Made by a program: the position numbers and the translations under genes. The notes beneath the pieces were generated by a model. It did no database searches. It was not told the DNA's origin and saw nothing but the letters and a program-made list of their open reading frames with translations. From Endomychus coccineus (Eukaryota > Arthropoda > Insecta > Coleoptera > Endomychidae), in NCBI GenBank assembly GCA_958510875.1, contig OY294067.1, positions 104,514,010-104,578,009 of the forward strand: a DNA stretch of 64,000 bases, written 5' to 3'. This document shows positions 12,301-21,385 of this stretch, in pieces; positions within the stretch are counted from its first letter, which is position 1, and the number at the start of each line of letters is the position of its first letter.

Positions 12301-15234
12301 GGAATCTACTGTACCGACCCTCGCTTATTGCCGCTAAATGAAATTCCGCGCTAGTTTGTGGACGAATCTCCGTACGCTGTTTCAAACCTAAATAGCCGAT
12401 GTATTTCTCTGTAATTTGCTCCAAAACTTTGTTGATAGGCCCAAAATTGGGCCCTCTAGAGGCCCAAACACATTTATTAGGATAGCTTCATTTCTACTCC
12501 ACCCAAATCGATCTGCTTGGACTTAGAATACTCTTTATGAAAATATCTAATAGAAGGTAGAAATTGGTTTTCATGAAAAATTTCTAACCTCAAAAAATTT
12601 GAATTTTTCTGTGATTCAAAATTTTCAAAATGGCGCCAAAGTTATGTCTTAGGACCAAAATGGTTGAATTTTGGATATTAGGTGCAGAATAATAATATCT
12701 TTCGAAAACAGTTTTAGATCGATAACGTTAGTATTTCGTCTGAAATTCGTTAAATACAGATTTTTCAAAATGGCCGATTTTCGAGCCAAAAAATGAAGTG
12801 GGTCAAAATACCAGAAACTGAAAGAAGAGAAACAAAAATACCATCTTTCTCCCGAAACAGAATATGAAAAAAACAACAACTCTTTGACATGTATTCAATT
12901 TTTCAATGTGCTAAAAAACACACTAAATGGGCTCTATCTTGGGCCCACGATCTCGAATTGACATCGGACCAGAGCGGAAAAGCATTTTTCCATACAACCC
13001 ATATAGTCCGGTCAAATTAGATGATTTTTTTCCCACCCAGGAAATTTTCCGGACTCAACCAAATGAGATGCGGTTTTTTGAAAACTGTTCGGGAGGCCAA
13101 ATAGATCATTTGAACAATATAACATATTGCCGCTAGGACGTTCTCTAGCTTTGGAAGCATAAATTGGCCAATTTTCATGTCCAATTTTTGGTAAAATTCG
13201 GGAAATCCTTAAATAGTTCGCAAAGTGGCCAAAAAATCCCACTCGGGGGTTTTCGAGGTCGCTGATCAAGATTCCGACGTCAGATTTTACATTTGACCAC
13301 TTCCTGGGGAGTAATTGGCCAATTATTGCCCCAAAAATGGGGCAAATCGACAAAGTGGCCAAAAAATTCCACTCGGGGGTTTCTTGGGGAGTAATTGGCC
13401 TCAATTAGCATATAAATATATAAATTCTGATAGAGCATTCCTAATCATTGTTTGGAAAATGTAAAATCGCTTCAATTAAAAATTGTTTGACGTAAAACGA
13501 TATAGTGGTGCAATAACAATTATTGAGATTTTCCAAGAATAATAAAAGCTAATTTGACGTTACTGCCCGATATATTTTGGGCGCAGTTGGAACAGACGAT
13601 TGAGTTATTGCAAAAATATATCGATTGTATTGAAACATGTGAAACTTTCCTGATATAATTTATGAACTTTTTAATTTAGCAAATTTGCTTTGAATATTGT
13701 TTCTTATAAATGACATCAGTAGGGAGTCAATATTTTCTGGCGTTTCAATAGTTTTTGCCACTTGAACTCAATTCTCTCAGTTTCCTAAACTTTTTAGATC
13801 AAGTTTATTGTATCAATACATGAAGTGTGCAAGTTTATTGTAATTGTAGAGATAATCGAAATCGAAATTTTTTATAATTCTGTACGTTTTGATTTATGCT
13901 GAGCTAAGGTATTAAAAACGGGATACGTACAAGTAAAGTTCATTATTAAAGTTAATATTTGAACAGTTAATAATGAATCAGTAATCAAAGGACCTCAATC
14001 CCAGAAGTACTCATGAAGAAGCTACTACAAATAGGGGACGTCTCCAACTTTTTGCGGATATTTTATCCAATTTTTATAAACCGATCATGAAAAGTTTCAG
14101 GCGCATGTCTTTGACAACGGTTTTTGATATTCAAAATCAGTCATGTGTTTGCAGAATGATTGGTTATAACAATTTTATTGTATATCGATGATTCCAAGTG
14201 TAGCAGAATAATTACCTTGAGGTCCAGATGGATAATTCTCTGTTTGTGGATAAAATCAATTCCTTCGCAAATTTGTCGCATAAAAATTGTACAACTCTTC
14301 TCTGTCAACACAAAATCATCATCGATAACTCGCTCAAATAGTTCACCTCCTTCAATTCTGAAACAAATAATTCGTTCAATTTTCCCAATATTTGAAATGA
14401 GACAGCTATAAATTCCAATTTTCCAATTTTCATCAGCATCATGATACCTACAACAATTTTCGGGGTACCCAGATATTAAATAATTGGAAGGAGTCACTTT
14501 TCGCTGGCAAAAATGTAAGGTTCATACTTAAATTTAGGTTTGTTGAAGATGAGTTGATGATGATAGTGTCAAACTCATGTAACTTCTGTATGTATCTATG
14601 AGTTCACGGAAGACTTGTGAAATGGTTCTACTCATTCGCATACGTAGCCACCGTAAGATCCCTTTGGAAACCACCGGAAAAATATAGAAAACCTATGTAA
14701 ACCTTCTGAAGAAGAGTGACGCTGGAAAAAAAATTAATAAATTGTTAAATTGATCATTTGTGATTTTCAGAGCACTGGGTGGAAATATTTTTGCCTAGTA
14801 AGGTAGGCATTAGGTAACGAAATTAGGCTCCGTCCGATTTTCAGATGAAGTGTATTGTATCAGGACTCTTCGCGATTTAAGTTCTGTTGGTATAGGCTAA
14901 TAGTTCTGAATCCCAAGAAGTTTATGACAGATCGTCTTATAAGGATGGTGAAAAAATCCTCCAGGGCCATGAACTTGACGAAGAACTTAGGCATCTAGAA
15001 TCTAGCGATTCAAATTATGGGGTAGTGTTACATTAGGACCCCAAAATGGAACGAAATTCTCATGATGTCCAAATTAGAAAGTGATCATCAACAAATCTAA
15101 ATTAATATATATTTTGAATATAAATCATTCGAAAGTATTTTTTACGTTTCGATAAATAAATGAGTTGGATGACAAGGAAAAATTCCTGGTAAGTTTCCCA
15201 AAATCTATCCGTACTACAAAATTTTCCTTCTGTT

Positions 15235-15326
<92 letters not shown>

Positions 15327-17283
15327 CTTAAGAGATATAGAATTAAATTTTCTGAATTATGAAATAACTTAGATAATTTAACATAGGATTATAAAGATGA
15401 ATAAACGTAAAAGATTGAACCATAGGCGGGATTCGAACCCACATTTCTGGATTTCTAGTCCAGGGTGTTTACCAATTACACCACTTCGGTCCTATTAGAT
15501 TTTTATATTTTTGTAAATATAAACCTCTGAAAGGATAGTAGATCATTGATGAACACAATGCGATTCGATGCCCTACCATAGATCAACTATTCACGCATAT
15601 TCATCTAAAGTTCAGTCGTTTTTTGAAGTAAGGATTGTAGGTTAGTACTGCTATGGTTGGCAGTTACTTGACAGTTCTTATTCAAATGACAGCATCCCTG
15701 GTTCTTATATATTTCAATAGAACTGACTGAGAATTGTTCTGGTTAATTATAAACAAGTTTAAAGTTTCTTTGCCTAATTGGCCACTATCGTGTATGTAAC
15801 TTAAGAGATATAGAATTAAATTTTCTGAATTATGAAATAACTTAGATAATTTAACATAGGATTATAAAGATGAATAAACGTAAAAGATTGAACCATAGGC
15901 GGGATTCGAACCCACATTTCTGGATTTCTAGTCCAGGGTGTTTACCAATTATAATCCTATGTTAAATTATCTAAGTTATTTCATAATTCAGAAAATTTAA
16001 TTCTATATCTCTTAAGTTACATACACGATAGTGGCCAATAAGGCAAAGAAACTTTAAACTTGTTTATAATTAACCAGAACAATTCTCAGTCAGTTCTATT
16101 GAAATATATAAGAACCAGGGATGCTGTCATTTGAATAAGAACTGTCAAGTAACTGCCAACCATAGCAGTACTAACCTACAATCCTTACTTCAAAAAACGA
16201 CTGAACTTTAGATGAATATGCGTGAATAGTTGATCTATGGTAGGGCATCGAATCGCATTGTGTTCATCAATGATCTACTATCCTTTCAGAGGTTTATATT
16301 TACAAAAATATAAAAATCTAATAGGACCGAAGTGGTGTAATTGGTAAACACCCTGGACTAGAAATCCAGAAATGTGGGTTCGAATCCCGCCTATGGTTCA
16401 ATCTTTTACGTTTATTCATCTTTATAATCCTATGTTAAATTATCTAAGTTATTTCATAATTCAGAAAATTTAATTCTATATCTCTTAAGTTACATACACG
16501 ATAGTGGCCAATTAGGCAAAGAAACTTTAAACTTGTTTATATATATATATATATATCTTCAAGGCATAATTACACGCTACACGCTCAAGTTTATGGTGCC
16601 AATTTAAACTGGTTCTGTCTTATCGTACAAACAGCTTACAACATTTATAATACTGGGAAGAAGTAGGAATGACAATATATTAATGATTTTGAATCAATCA
16701 TTCCTTAAATTATTATAAAAGTTAGTTTATTTCTAATTTGAGTGAACATCGCTACATCTCAAAAATTGCAAATTTGAATTACAGTTGCCAAGTAACTACA
16801 TCTATTTAATGCAAAACATATAATAATAGCAGCTGCGTTTTTTTGTTGGCAAATATTATACATGTTAGTAGTGTCATATTCAATTGAACTGATTATTTGG
16901 TAATAAACCTAATAAGAAATGCAAACTGATACTTACAATTCCAACACCACGCACATAACTGATTTGTTTTCAAAAGCATCATAAACTTGGATTAGTCTTG
17001 GATGTTGCAAAGTTCTCATTATGTCGACCTCTCTTTCAACACTCCTGCGGTCCTCCTTTTTGGGACATGCGATGAACTTTGCGGCTAAACGGAGTCCAGT
17101 CGCATTTTCAGTGCATTTATACACCGTTCCAAATTTCCCTCTAATATGATAATTACAGTCAGCAAAAAAATACAATTATTTATAAGTATTACCTTCCCAT
17201 TTCATCATGCAAATTGTAAAATTCTTTAGGATCGACGCCTCTTCTTATTTGGACGTCCCTATGGGGAAAACTCAGTTGCACCT
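2374..17283 (-). CDS. Myosin light chain kinase-like Ser/Thr kinase (six exons, 5' end missing)
   Basis: Six minus-strand exons join in frame with GT/AG borders: 17283-17193, 17140-16937, 14357-14216, 9138-8939, 3688-3536, 3322-2374. The product phosphorylates Ser/Thr, in this family typically the myosin regulatory light chain. Visible motifs in order: glycine loop GRGKFGTV; AAK lysine; HLDLKPEN catalytic loop; DFGLAR; GTPEFVAPE activation segment; then TDMWSIGV and GLSPFMG. All key residues are present. After the kinase domain comes FVERWNEHPNSPYVFEI and a Ser-rich tail of about 280 residues ending HFKN. The match is to the MLCK/DAPK group; the insect kinase sqa is a plausible orthologue, but I do not assign a symbol. 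I found no start codon, so upstream exons lie beyond 17283. Introns carry LINEs, a large palindrome and tRNA-like repeats. Confidence 0.9.
3536..3688 (-). CDS. Kinase exon: GLSPFMG to KDIK segment
   Basis: 153-bp exon encoding LSGLSPFMGATDVQTMAN and then ...DFIRKLLIKDIK, which is C-lobe sequence typical of MLCKs. Borders are aatttag|att and ataaa|gtaag. Confidence 0.9.
3709..4220 (-). pseudogene. LINE RT C-terminal remnant in a kinase intron
   Basis: The minus-strand frame contains RTSLLFTTGFIF and ERFRFPSRAVKILKK, and ends in the same family tail as the copies at 1-420 and 45.0-45.7 kb. Frames are interrupted and no start or full domain exists. It lies immediately upstream (in minus orientation) of the 3536-3688 exon. 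Confidence 0.55.
4221..5300. other. Kinase intron, nothing recognised
   Basis: AT-rich intronic sequence between the 3.6-kb and 9.0-kb exons. I see no further exon with splice borders, RNA gene or element ends. Confidence 0.4.
5310..5560 (-). pseudogene. LINE RT fragment
   Basis: The minus-strand frame reads IAKTASQKFGFLFRTKIYS followed by TPQQL, the conserved segment just before the C-terminus of CR1/jockey-type reverse transcriptases. The same segment occurs at 45.1 kb as IEKTASQKLGFL. It is a short fragment with no ends visible. Confidence 0.55.
5873..6725. mobile_element. Decayed Tc1/mariner-superfamily element with cagggtgac ends
   Basis: Ends cagggtgac...gtcaccctg are flanked by TA on both sides (5871-5872, 6726-6727). 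The first ~70 bp of each end are related inverted repeats. Inside, near 6300-6390 on the plus strand, a broken frame reads WPPRSPHFRPLDFCLW, then a stop in place of the usual Trp-Gly, then VVYETK. That corresponds to the third catalytic block of DUF4817-type transposases such as the intact one at 27.3-28.4 kb. At 853 bp it is internally deleted and non-coding. Confidence 0.65.
6728..8930. other. Kinase intron with unclassified sequence
   Basis: The only notable open frame is on the minus strand, 7365-6991 (124 aa, containing PNIPAPFETILNNPLPPNKT). It has no recognisable domain, no clear splice sites and no homologue in this window. It could be an old retro-insert. An imperfect hairpin sits near 7845-7885. 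Otherwise nothing seen. Confidence 0.3.
8939..9138 (-). CDS. Kinase exon: catalytic loop to activation segment
   Basis: 200-bp exon beginning PENILCLTKTGNRIKIIDFG and running through GTPEFVAPEVVNFDSIGYG to WSIGVICYV. It contains the metal-binding DFG, the APE motif and the Asn of the catalytic loop. Borders are tttctag|cct and ttct|gtgagt. Confidence 0.92.
9139..10180. other. Kinase intron, nothing recognised
   Basis: AT-rich intron between the 14.3-kb and 9.0-kb exons. No element ends or RNA genes recognised. Confidence 0.4.
10185..13012. repeat. Long imperfect palindrome, arms of about 1.2-1.5 kb
   Basis: The sequence from about 10185 to 11415 is matched in reverse complement by about 11540 to 13012, with a loop of roughly 120 bp. 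Paired landmarks include atgggttgtatg (near 10196 and near 13000), the gggccc-rich block, gacgtcatt-like termini around 11050 and 12195, and catatgaaaatacgat beside the loop. Arms differ by many substitutions and small indels, so it is old. It lies inside a kinase intron and may be a fold-back DNA transposon with very long inverted termini. Confidence 0.75.
11704..11952 (+). CDS. Cysteine-rich CXC-like ORF inside the long palindrome
   Basis: 82-residue frame. Residues 8-42 contain ten cysteines with spacing like CGCKTDC, KCSSKKLGLPC and SSCKHCEGKECSNC, resembling the CXC (tesmin/TSO1-like) repeats found in some transposon-borne insect proteins. Then follows a very acidic tail (runs of Asp/Glu, residues 51-82). 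The mirror copy in the left arm (about 11090-11250) is broken. No upstream coding is attached, so this is probably the C-terminal piece of an element-encoded protein rather than a host gene. Start codon uncertain. Confidence 0.35.
   Translation: MLIKIISCGCKTDCTVKCSSKKLGLPCSSSCKHCEGKECSNCPESEIIILDDDDFDKYMDENEHDDEDDDDTDDVINDNCED
13013..14215. other. Intronic sequence with a short internal direct repeat
   Basis: The phrase aaagtggccaaaaaat followed by ccactcgggggttt occurs near 13219 and again near 13352, and ggggagtaattggcc occurs twice nearby. These look like a degenerate repeat next to the palindrome. Nothing else seen up to the kinase exon at 14216. Confidence 0.4.
14216..14357 (-). CDS. 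Kinase exon: GGELFER to HLDLK
   Basis: 142-bp exon encoding IEGGELFERVIDDDFVLTEK through FIHKQRIIHLDLK. The HLD Asp is the catalytic base position. Borders are tttcag|aatt and cctcaag|gtaatt. Confidence 0.92.
14358..15236. other. Kinase intron, nothing recognised
   Basis: AT-rich intron sequence up to the TA tract. No further coding similarity seen. Confidence 0.4.
15237..15325. repeat. (TA)n tract, ~89 bp
   Basis: Uninterrupted TA repeat forming the left border of tRNA-like block 1, in a kinase intron. Confidence 0.95.
15418..15490 (-). tRNA. tRNA-like gene, anticodon AGA, glutamine-tRNA-like body
   Basis: Representative of the family. The 73-nt cloverleaf on the transcribed strand has acceptor ACCGAAG/CTATGGT (one A·A mismatch, one G·U), D-stem GTGT/ACAC, anticodon stem CTGGA/TCCAG with loop CTAGAAA (anticodon AGA), a 4-nt variable loop and T-arm GTGGG-TTCGAAT-CCCGC. 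The A box is close to consensus, the B box GGTTCGAATCC is perfect, and TTTT follows 7-10 nt after the 3' end, as in Pol III genes. The body recalls eukaryotic tRNA-Gln, but AGA would read Ser codons and the long Ser variable arm is absent. It may be a transcribed tRNA-like RNA or a SINE-type promoter rather than a decoding tRNA. Confidence 0.6.
15891..15951 (-). pseudogene. Truncated tRNA-like copy
   Basis: The 5' part (acceptor strand and part of the D-arm) is cut off at the palindrome junction: accaatta runs straight into the inverted flank taatcctatg. Confidence 0.85.
16326..16398 (+). tRNA. tRNA-like gene (AGA), block 1
   Basis: Complete 73-nt copy in the plus arm of block 1, with TTTT downstream. 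Confidence 0.6.
16937..17140 (-). CDS. Kinase exon: glycine loop and N-lobe
   Basis: 204-bp exon encoding GKFGTVYKCTENATG, LRLAAKFIACPKK and VEREVDIMRTLQHPRLIQVY up to VCVVLE. Includes the nucleotide-binding loop, the Lys of AAK and the helix-C Glu. Borders are atattag|agg and gaatt|gtaagt. Confidence 0.92.
17193..17283 (-). CDS. Kinase exon: segment before the glycine loop
   Basis: 91-bp exon reading VQLSFPHRDVQIRRG then VDPKEFYNLHDEMG, with the last codon split into the next exon (Arg of GRGKFG). It is the most 5' exon I could identify. It has no Met start, so at least one upstream exon is missing. Confidence 0.85.
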
Positions 17284-18191
17284 CTGAAATAAAACAGTAG
17301 TTTAGTCAAGTGATCTGAGAAGATCTTTGGTTAGTTGAGTTAACAGTTATTTATTTAGTACATAGTGATTTATAAATAATTGAACGTAATCGAAAGAGTA
17401 AATTGAAATTGACAAACAAATATTTATCGTTGAAGAACGGATAGAGGTGAAACACAGTGTTTTCAAAACTTTTTCATTAACCCGGCCATACGCCATAAAC
17501 ATGGACTGGGTTTTTGATTCCCCAATTCAAATGTTGTTACTAATCGTTTAGCTCGGGTGTTTCTGCTTTCACAAAAAATATGTAGTAGCGTTGATTGAAA
17601 GAACTCTTTCAATCAACGGTAGTAGTCTGTCTTTGGCTGCTGTCCATTTGTCAGGACGTTCCGATTTTATTATATACCAAGTATTATCTACGAATTTGGC
17701 TTCAAGTTGAGATATTAAATAATTGGATCTAGTTTTTCCCTGTTAATTTGGTTGATTGTAAATTGTGCTTCTACCTGGTAAAACCAAATTTCTGGTGTCT
17801 GTACCCAGAAATATGGTAATTTATGCTGACTTCATATCATTCCTTGATCGGAAAGAATAGCAGTCTTGATAAACAGTACATAAGTACTGAAATAGGTGTA
17901 AAAAACAGTATCCGTTTTGAGCCATTCTGAATCGACCTAGTATTTTTGGAATCATGACTGTGTGTGCGTGCGTGCATACCCCACTGTGGAGACGATTTCA
18001 CCGTTTTATAGTGATGGAAATAGGAAATGTGTTGATCTTCGGCGTGGTAGCCCCGAGGTATTTTTGACATCCATCTTCAGTTTCTCAAATTGAATTATTG
18101 TATTTTATTGAACCGTATTGACATGTTTTTCTGATTATAAATATGTATCACAGGCATATGTTTAGCCCAGAAGTGGTCAAAATTCTCATAA
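17284..18191. other. 5' intron/flank of kinase, nothing recognised
   Basis: Contains a short hairpin (arms gttgattgaaag and its complement, 17592-17619). No coding exon with convincing splice sites seen. Confidence 0.35.
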
Positions 18192-18199
18192 GTTTCAAG

Positions 18200-18733
18200 C
18201 ACGGTCGTACTATGTGAGAAGTGACTCCGCTAAGCGTCAACTGTCGCGTAGTACCAAAAAGGGTGGCGCAGTAGTCGAAGAGTGTTCTCTGACAACTGTC
18301 ATTCTTGACTTGTAAACACAAGGAATACCTGCGTTTTTAGAAACAAATTACGAAACCGTGCATTGTGCCGAAATGCAAAACGGGGTACGAAAGTGTAAAG
18401 CAAGAAACTTCTGTTTTTAAAGTGCCGAAAGATGAGAAATCCGAAAAAAGTGGATGCTTGCGATTCCGGATAGAAATCGTTTTAACGAGGTCTTTTATGT
18501 ATGCGAGCATCACTTCGTTATTTTTAAGGTGAGTAATAAATTTTGACAAGAGTAACAGTTCTATTCCTCTCTCAAATCAGAATACTTAGTAACACTGCTT
18601 GCGATTCCGGAAAGAAATCGTTCCACTTCAATCCAAGCGCTAGCTAGTGGCTGAGCGAGGGACTACGAGTTTGGTGACGCCTAAGAGACCCATGTCAAAC
18701 ATACGAGTTTCCAGACCTGTATGTACGACCGTA
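18200..18733 (+). mobile_element. P-superfamily non-autonomous element with THAP exon (copy 1)
   Basis: Terminal inverted repeats start CACGGTCGTAC on the left and end GTACGACCGTA on the right. An imperfect 8-bp target duplication flanks them: GTTTCAAG (18192-18199) and GTTTTAAG (18734-18741). An 8-bp duplication, ends starting CA and an internal THAP zinc finger together point to the P-element superfamily. At 534 bp it retains only promoter-side sequence, the first THAP exon and intron start. A sister copy in inverted orientation lies at 49673-50281. Confidence 0.7.
18347..18528 (+). pseudogene. THAP zinc-finger exon, frameshifted
   Basis: Reads TKPCIVPKCKTGYESVKQET then VFKVPKDEK; after one frame change in an A run (about 18434-18439) it reads KKWMLAIPDRNRFNEV and FYVCEHHFVIFK, followed by a good donor (aag|gtgagt). 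The C2-C-H zinc ligands (CIVPKC and CEHH) are all there. The codon where a Met start would be expected is ATT. The frameshift breaks this copy; the sister copy keeps this frame but is damaged elsewhere. Confidence 0.7.
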
Positions 18734-18741
18734 GTTTTAAG

Positions 18742-20240
18742 TGATCTCATCGATGTGACGCACAGGTTATTTTATGTGTTTACTATGTGACACTGAACTA
18801 TACTTCATACAATACTCTGTGATATCTTGAAAGTAGGGTTATATAGTGTCAACAATTTTGATAGCTCATATGTGATAGCAGGTGTCAGTAGAAACAAGTT
18901 TATATTAGTGTCAATAGTTATGAAATTCAACCTGACAGCAGGTATCAGTATAAAAAGAGGTGTGAAATACATTATTTAGAATATTTCAATAAAATGTCAA
19001 TATAATTCAGAATATAATTTAACGTTATTCATTACTTTTTTCTAAATAATTCCCAATATATCTTGTTTTGTTTTTAAAATGATACATTTGAACCGCACAA
19101 GAGTCCGATCGCGAAAAATTTTGTAACAAACGTGAGGGAAGTTAGTGATTGATTGATCTCAGTCCATTCATTTTATTCCGATGGAAAAATCAGGTGACTG
19201 AAATGAAGAAGAGAATTGTTATATCTCAAAAGTAAGTTGATGGGTAAGAAAAGATATAGGTGTAATTGATTTGCTGAAAATCACATACACTTACGTTGAG
19301 ATAAAACCATGAAATTGTAGTGAGCTATAAATAATAAGACCGGGTATTTCGAGCAATTTTATTACCAGCTATAAAACAGAAAAATGTTTGCACTAGTCCA
19401 GATGCGTCGGTGTTCGAAAATAATTGATAAATAAATGAATTTTACGCCACATTTAAAAGTTTTACAGAATGACACAGTTTTGTTTGGAATATGTTTCAAT
19501 GACTTAAAAATATTTCTACTAGAATTATCAAAATAGAAACAAAAAGGCTTCATTATTATATATAATAAATTGTTGAATTTGTTTATGTAAAATTTCCAAT
19601 TCATGGTCATTTTTTCATTATTTTTGAATCTTCATATTAATTGTGTATCATTGCAATGTAATTACTTCAAAACACTTCTACATTTCATTAACATAATGTT
19701 GGCAAAAGGCCACTTGAATGGATGCCAATTCTTTAACACTTCAAGAAATATTGTACAATCTCATTCAAGTCTAGAGCTTGATGAATAATGTATTCATTAC
19801 TTAATGTTATGATTTTACACTCATACTATTCATATTCTCGACTAACACTAACTGAAATAACATAAGGGAAATATAATTTTTGAAAATTCCATTGTTTTAA
19901 TGCTCTACCTAAACAATGTCCAATCATTCGGTTGCTCCATTATTCTTTTTCGTCTTTATATTTTAGCAATTACGTATGTCCTAAATTGAATCAATTTCAT
20001 CTATATCCATTTAAAATTACACTTATGGAAACTATAAAGTGGACACAGTCAGTCTTACCAAGTTATAAATCAAAATACTCTATTCAATCAAGTGCTTCCG
20101 GTAGTGGATATGGTATTGTCCCACAATTGATGATTATGTTCATACATTTAAATTCTCATTCTCATGGACCCTTGATAAAGTATTAAAAGTTCACGAAGAA
20201 ATTCAAATCTGACCACCAATAGACATCCGTGACGCAAAAT
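18742..20240. other. AT-rich non-coding stretch
   Basis: No gene, RNA gene or element ends recognised. Open frames here are short and without family resemblance. Confidence 0.4.
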
Positions 20241-20245
20241 TTGTT

Positions 20246-20626
20246 TTAACATAGAGGTGCCTGGTGTGATTCGAACCAACTGCATTGTTTTTGATTTGTA
20301 CATATAGGACATAGAGATGGATATCCATCACGATATATTTGCTTCATGTGTGCCAGGTTTGGAAAATAGGATGCTTGTTGGCGAGCAAGATTGTAAGCAG
20401 AATATATTAATTGGAAAACGCCACAGGCCAACCGATAACATCCAACGCCCAGCACCATAGGAGTGGAAGGAAACAAGTTCGGTGCTGAGGACAACGAACC
20501 ATCCAAAACTGTCTCAATTAAACAGATCCAATTGAATGCAAGATCTCTTCCAAGCCTTGAACTGATGTAAAAGAACCCAAATAGGTCTAACCACCCTGTG
20601 ACGTCATCAAATACAGAAATGACCAC
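20246..20626 (-). CDS. Uncharacterised 126-aa open frame
   Basis: Unbroken minus-strand frame with hydrophobic stretches (LDLFGFFYISS; VGCYRLACGVFQLIYSAY) and a Cys-containing end (LCPICTNQKQCSWFESHQ). I do not recognise it. Base composition is less AT-rich than the surroundings, which favours former coding, perhaps an element-derived piece or a gene fragment. No start context, splice site or paralogue in the window supports expression. Confidence 0.2.
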   Translation of the reverse strand: MVISVFDDVTGWLDLFGFFYISSRLGRDLAFNWICLIETVLDGSLSSAPNLFPSTPMVLGVGCYRLACGVFQLIYSAYNLARQQASYFPNLAHMKQIYRDGYPSLCPICTNQKQCSWFESHQAPLC

Positions 20627-20722
20627 GATCTTCGAAAGATTTTCAGAAAATAATCTGTACGAAGAGCAGGGAAGTTACAAATAGTTAGAGTCAAGTAGTT
20701 AGGACTCATTTTCAGTGCAATA

Positions 20723-21165
20723 CTATAATGGGAGCAACACCTGCAGAAAATCACCTCCGAAACCAAATATACTTCTATGAACTGCTAAGAGAGCTCTTTT
20801 TATATGTTCGAAGAACATCGTGTTAGAAGAGCAGAAAGGCATTTGAATTTTTCTTTGAAAGTTTGGGGTTATATGAAAGACCTCATCACTAGGCAAATAA
20901 TTCGCCGTTCGATAGAAACATGAAGTTTGGTAGAAATAAGTTCGACAGGTCTCGAGTTTAACAATAAAGGGAACTCGTTCAGTCCACCTACCGGGAATCT
21001 CTCGTATTGGAATAACAGAAAAGGGCACCGAACATGGAAATATGTATAGACAAGTGGCAGAAGACCCACCTCACTACGGTGTTGTAGAGAATTCAATGAA
21101 TTCGTAAGTGTGGCAACCAACCAGATTAATAGTTTCTTCTGAATATAATCTAAGAGCTCCAGCAT
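20723..21165 (-). pseudogene. LINE RT C-terminal remnant
   Basis: Two overlapping minus-strand frames carry LNSLQHRSEVGLLPLVYTYF, HVRCPFLL, IPIREIPGRWTERVPFIVK and ETCRTYFYQTSCFYRTANY, the same RT tail as at 1-420. A frameshift separates them. Confidence 0.65.
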
Positions 21166-21254
21166 ATGTTAGGGAGCTGATCTGCGATAAGCGTATCTAA
21201 GCAATAAACGAACGTGATATCTATATCACAGTAAATAAGTAACAATGACCCTTA

Positions 21255-21385
21255 TCCACTAAAAATACTGTTAAATTACTTACAGCTACCAAGTAGCCAT
21301 CATCGAGTTTACTCAGATGATGCCTACTTGGTAACTGAAAGGCCGTCAGTAATTTAACAGTATACTTAGTGGATAAGGGTGATTG
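21255..21385. repeat. Fold-back element with hammerhead-like centre
   Basis: Arms cccttatccactaa plus tactgttaaattac and their reverse complement surround the centre. The same family (ends acccttatccacta and a gtatcc...gtgtgaactctttt flank) appears at 47.9-48.08 kb and, more degenerate, at 59.5-60.1 kb. Confidence 0.65.
21309..21352 (+). ncRNA. Hammerhead-like motif with mutated core
   Basis: Stem I TTACT/AGTAA (21309-21313, 21348-21352) is perfect. The core box is CAGATGA instead of CTGATGA, GAAA is at 21337-21340, and the cleavage triplet is GTC. Stem II is imperfect here but intact (GCTAC/GTAGC) in the opposite arm. Probably an inactive relic. Confidence 0.35.

Larger units (their letters stand above)
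15326..16538. repeat. tRNA-like repeat block 1 (inverted array)
   Basis: One complete and one truncated minus-oriented unit, joined near 15951 to a plus-oriented unit, so most of the block is a palindrome. It is bounded by (TA)n at 15237-15325 and 16539-16556. Units carry the variant gaaataactt (no g insertion) and accagggatgctg, which distinguishes them from blocks 3 and 5. It lies within the intron between the exons at 14.3 and 17.0 kb. Confidence 0.9.

Noticed and set aside
17592..17619. Hairpin gttgattgaaag/ctttcaatcaac as a ribozyme or terminator
   Set aside because: No hammerhead boxes, no T run, no associated element ends.
20246..20290. Possible second tRNA-derived SINE (B-box-like ggttcgaatca on the minus strand near 20270)
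   Set aside because: No A box at the right distance and no cloverleaf.
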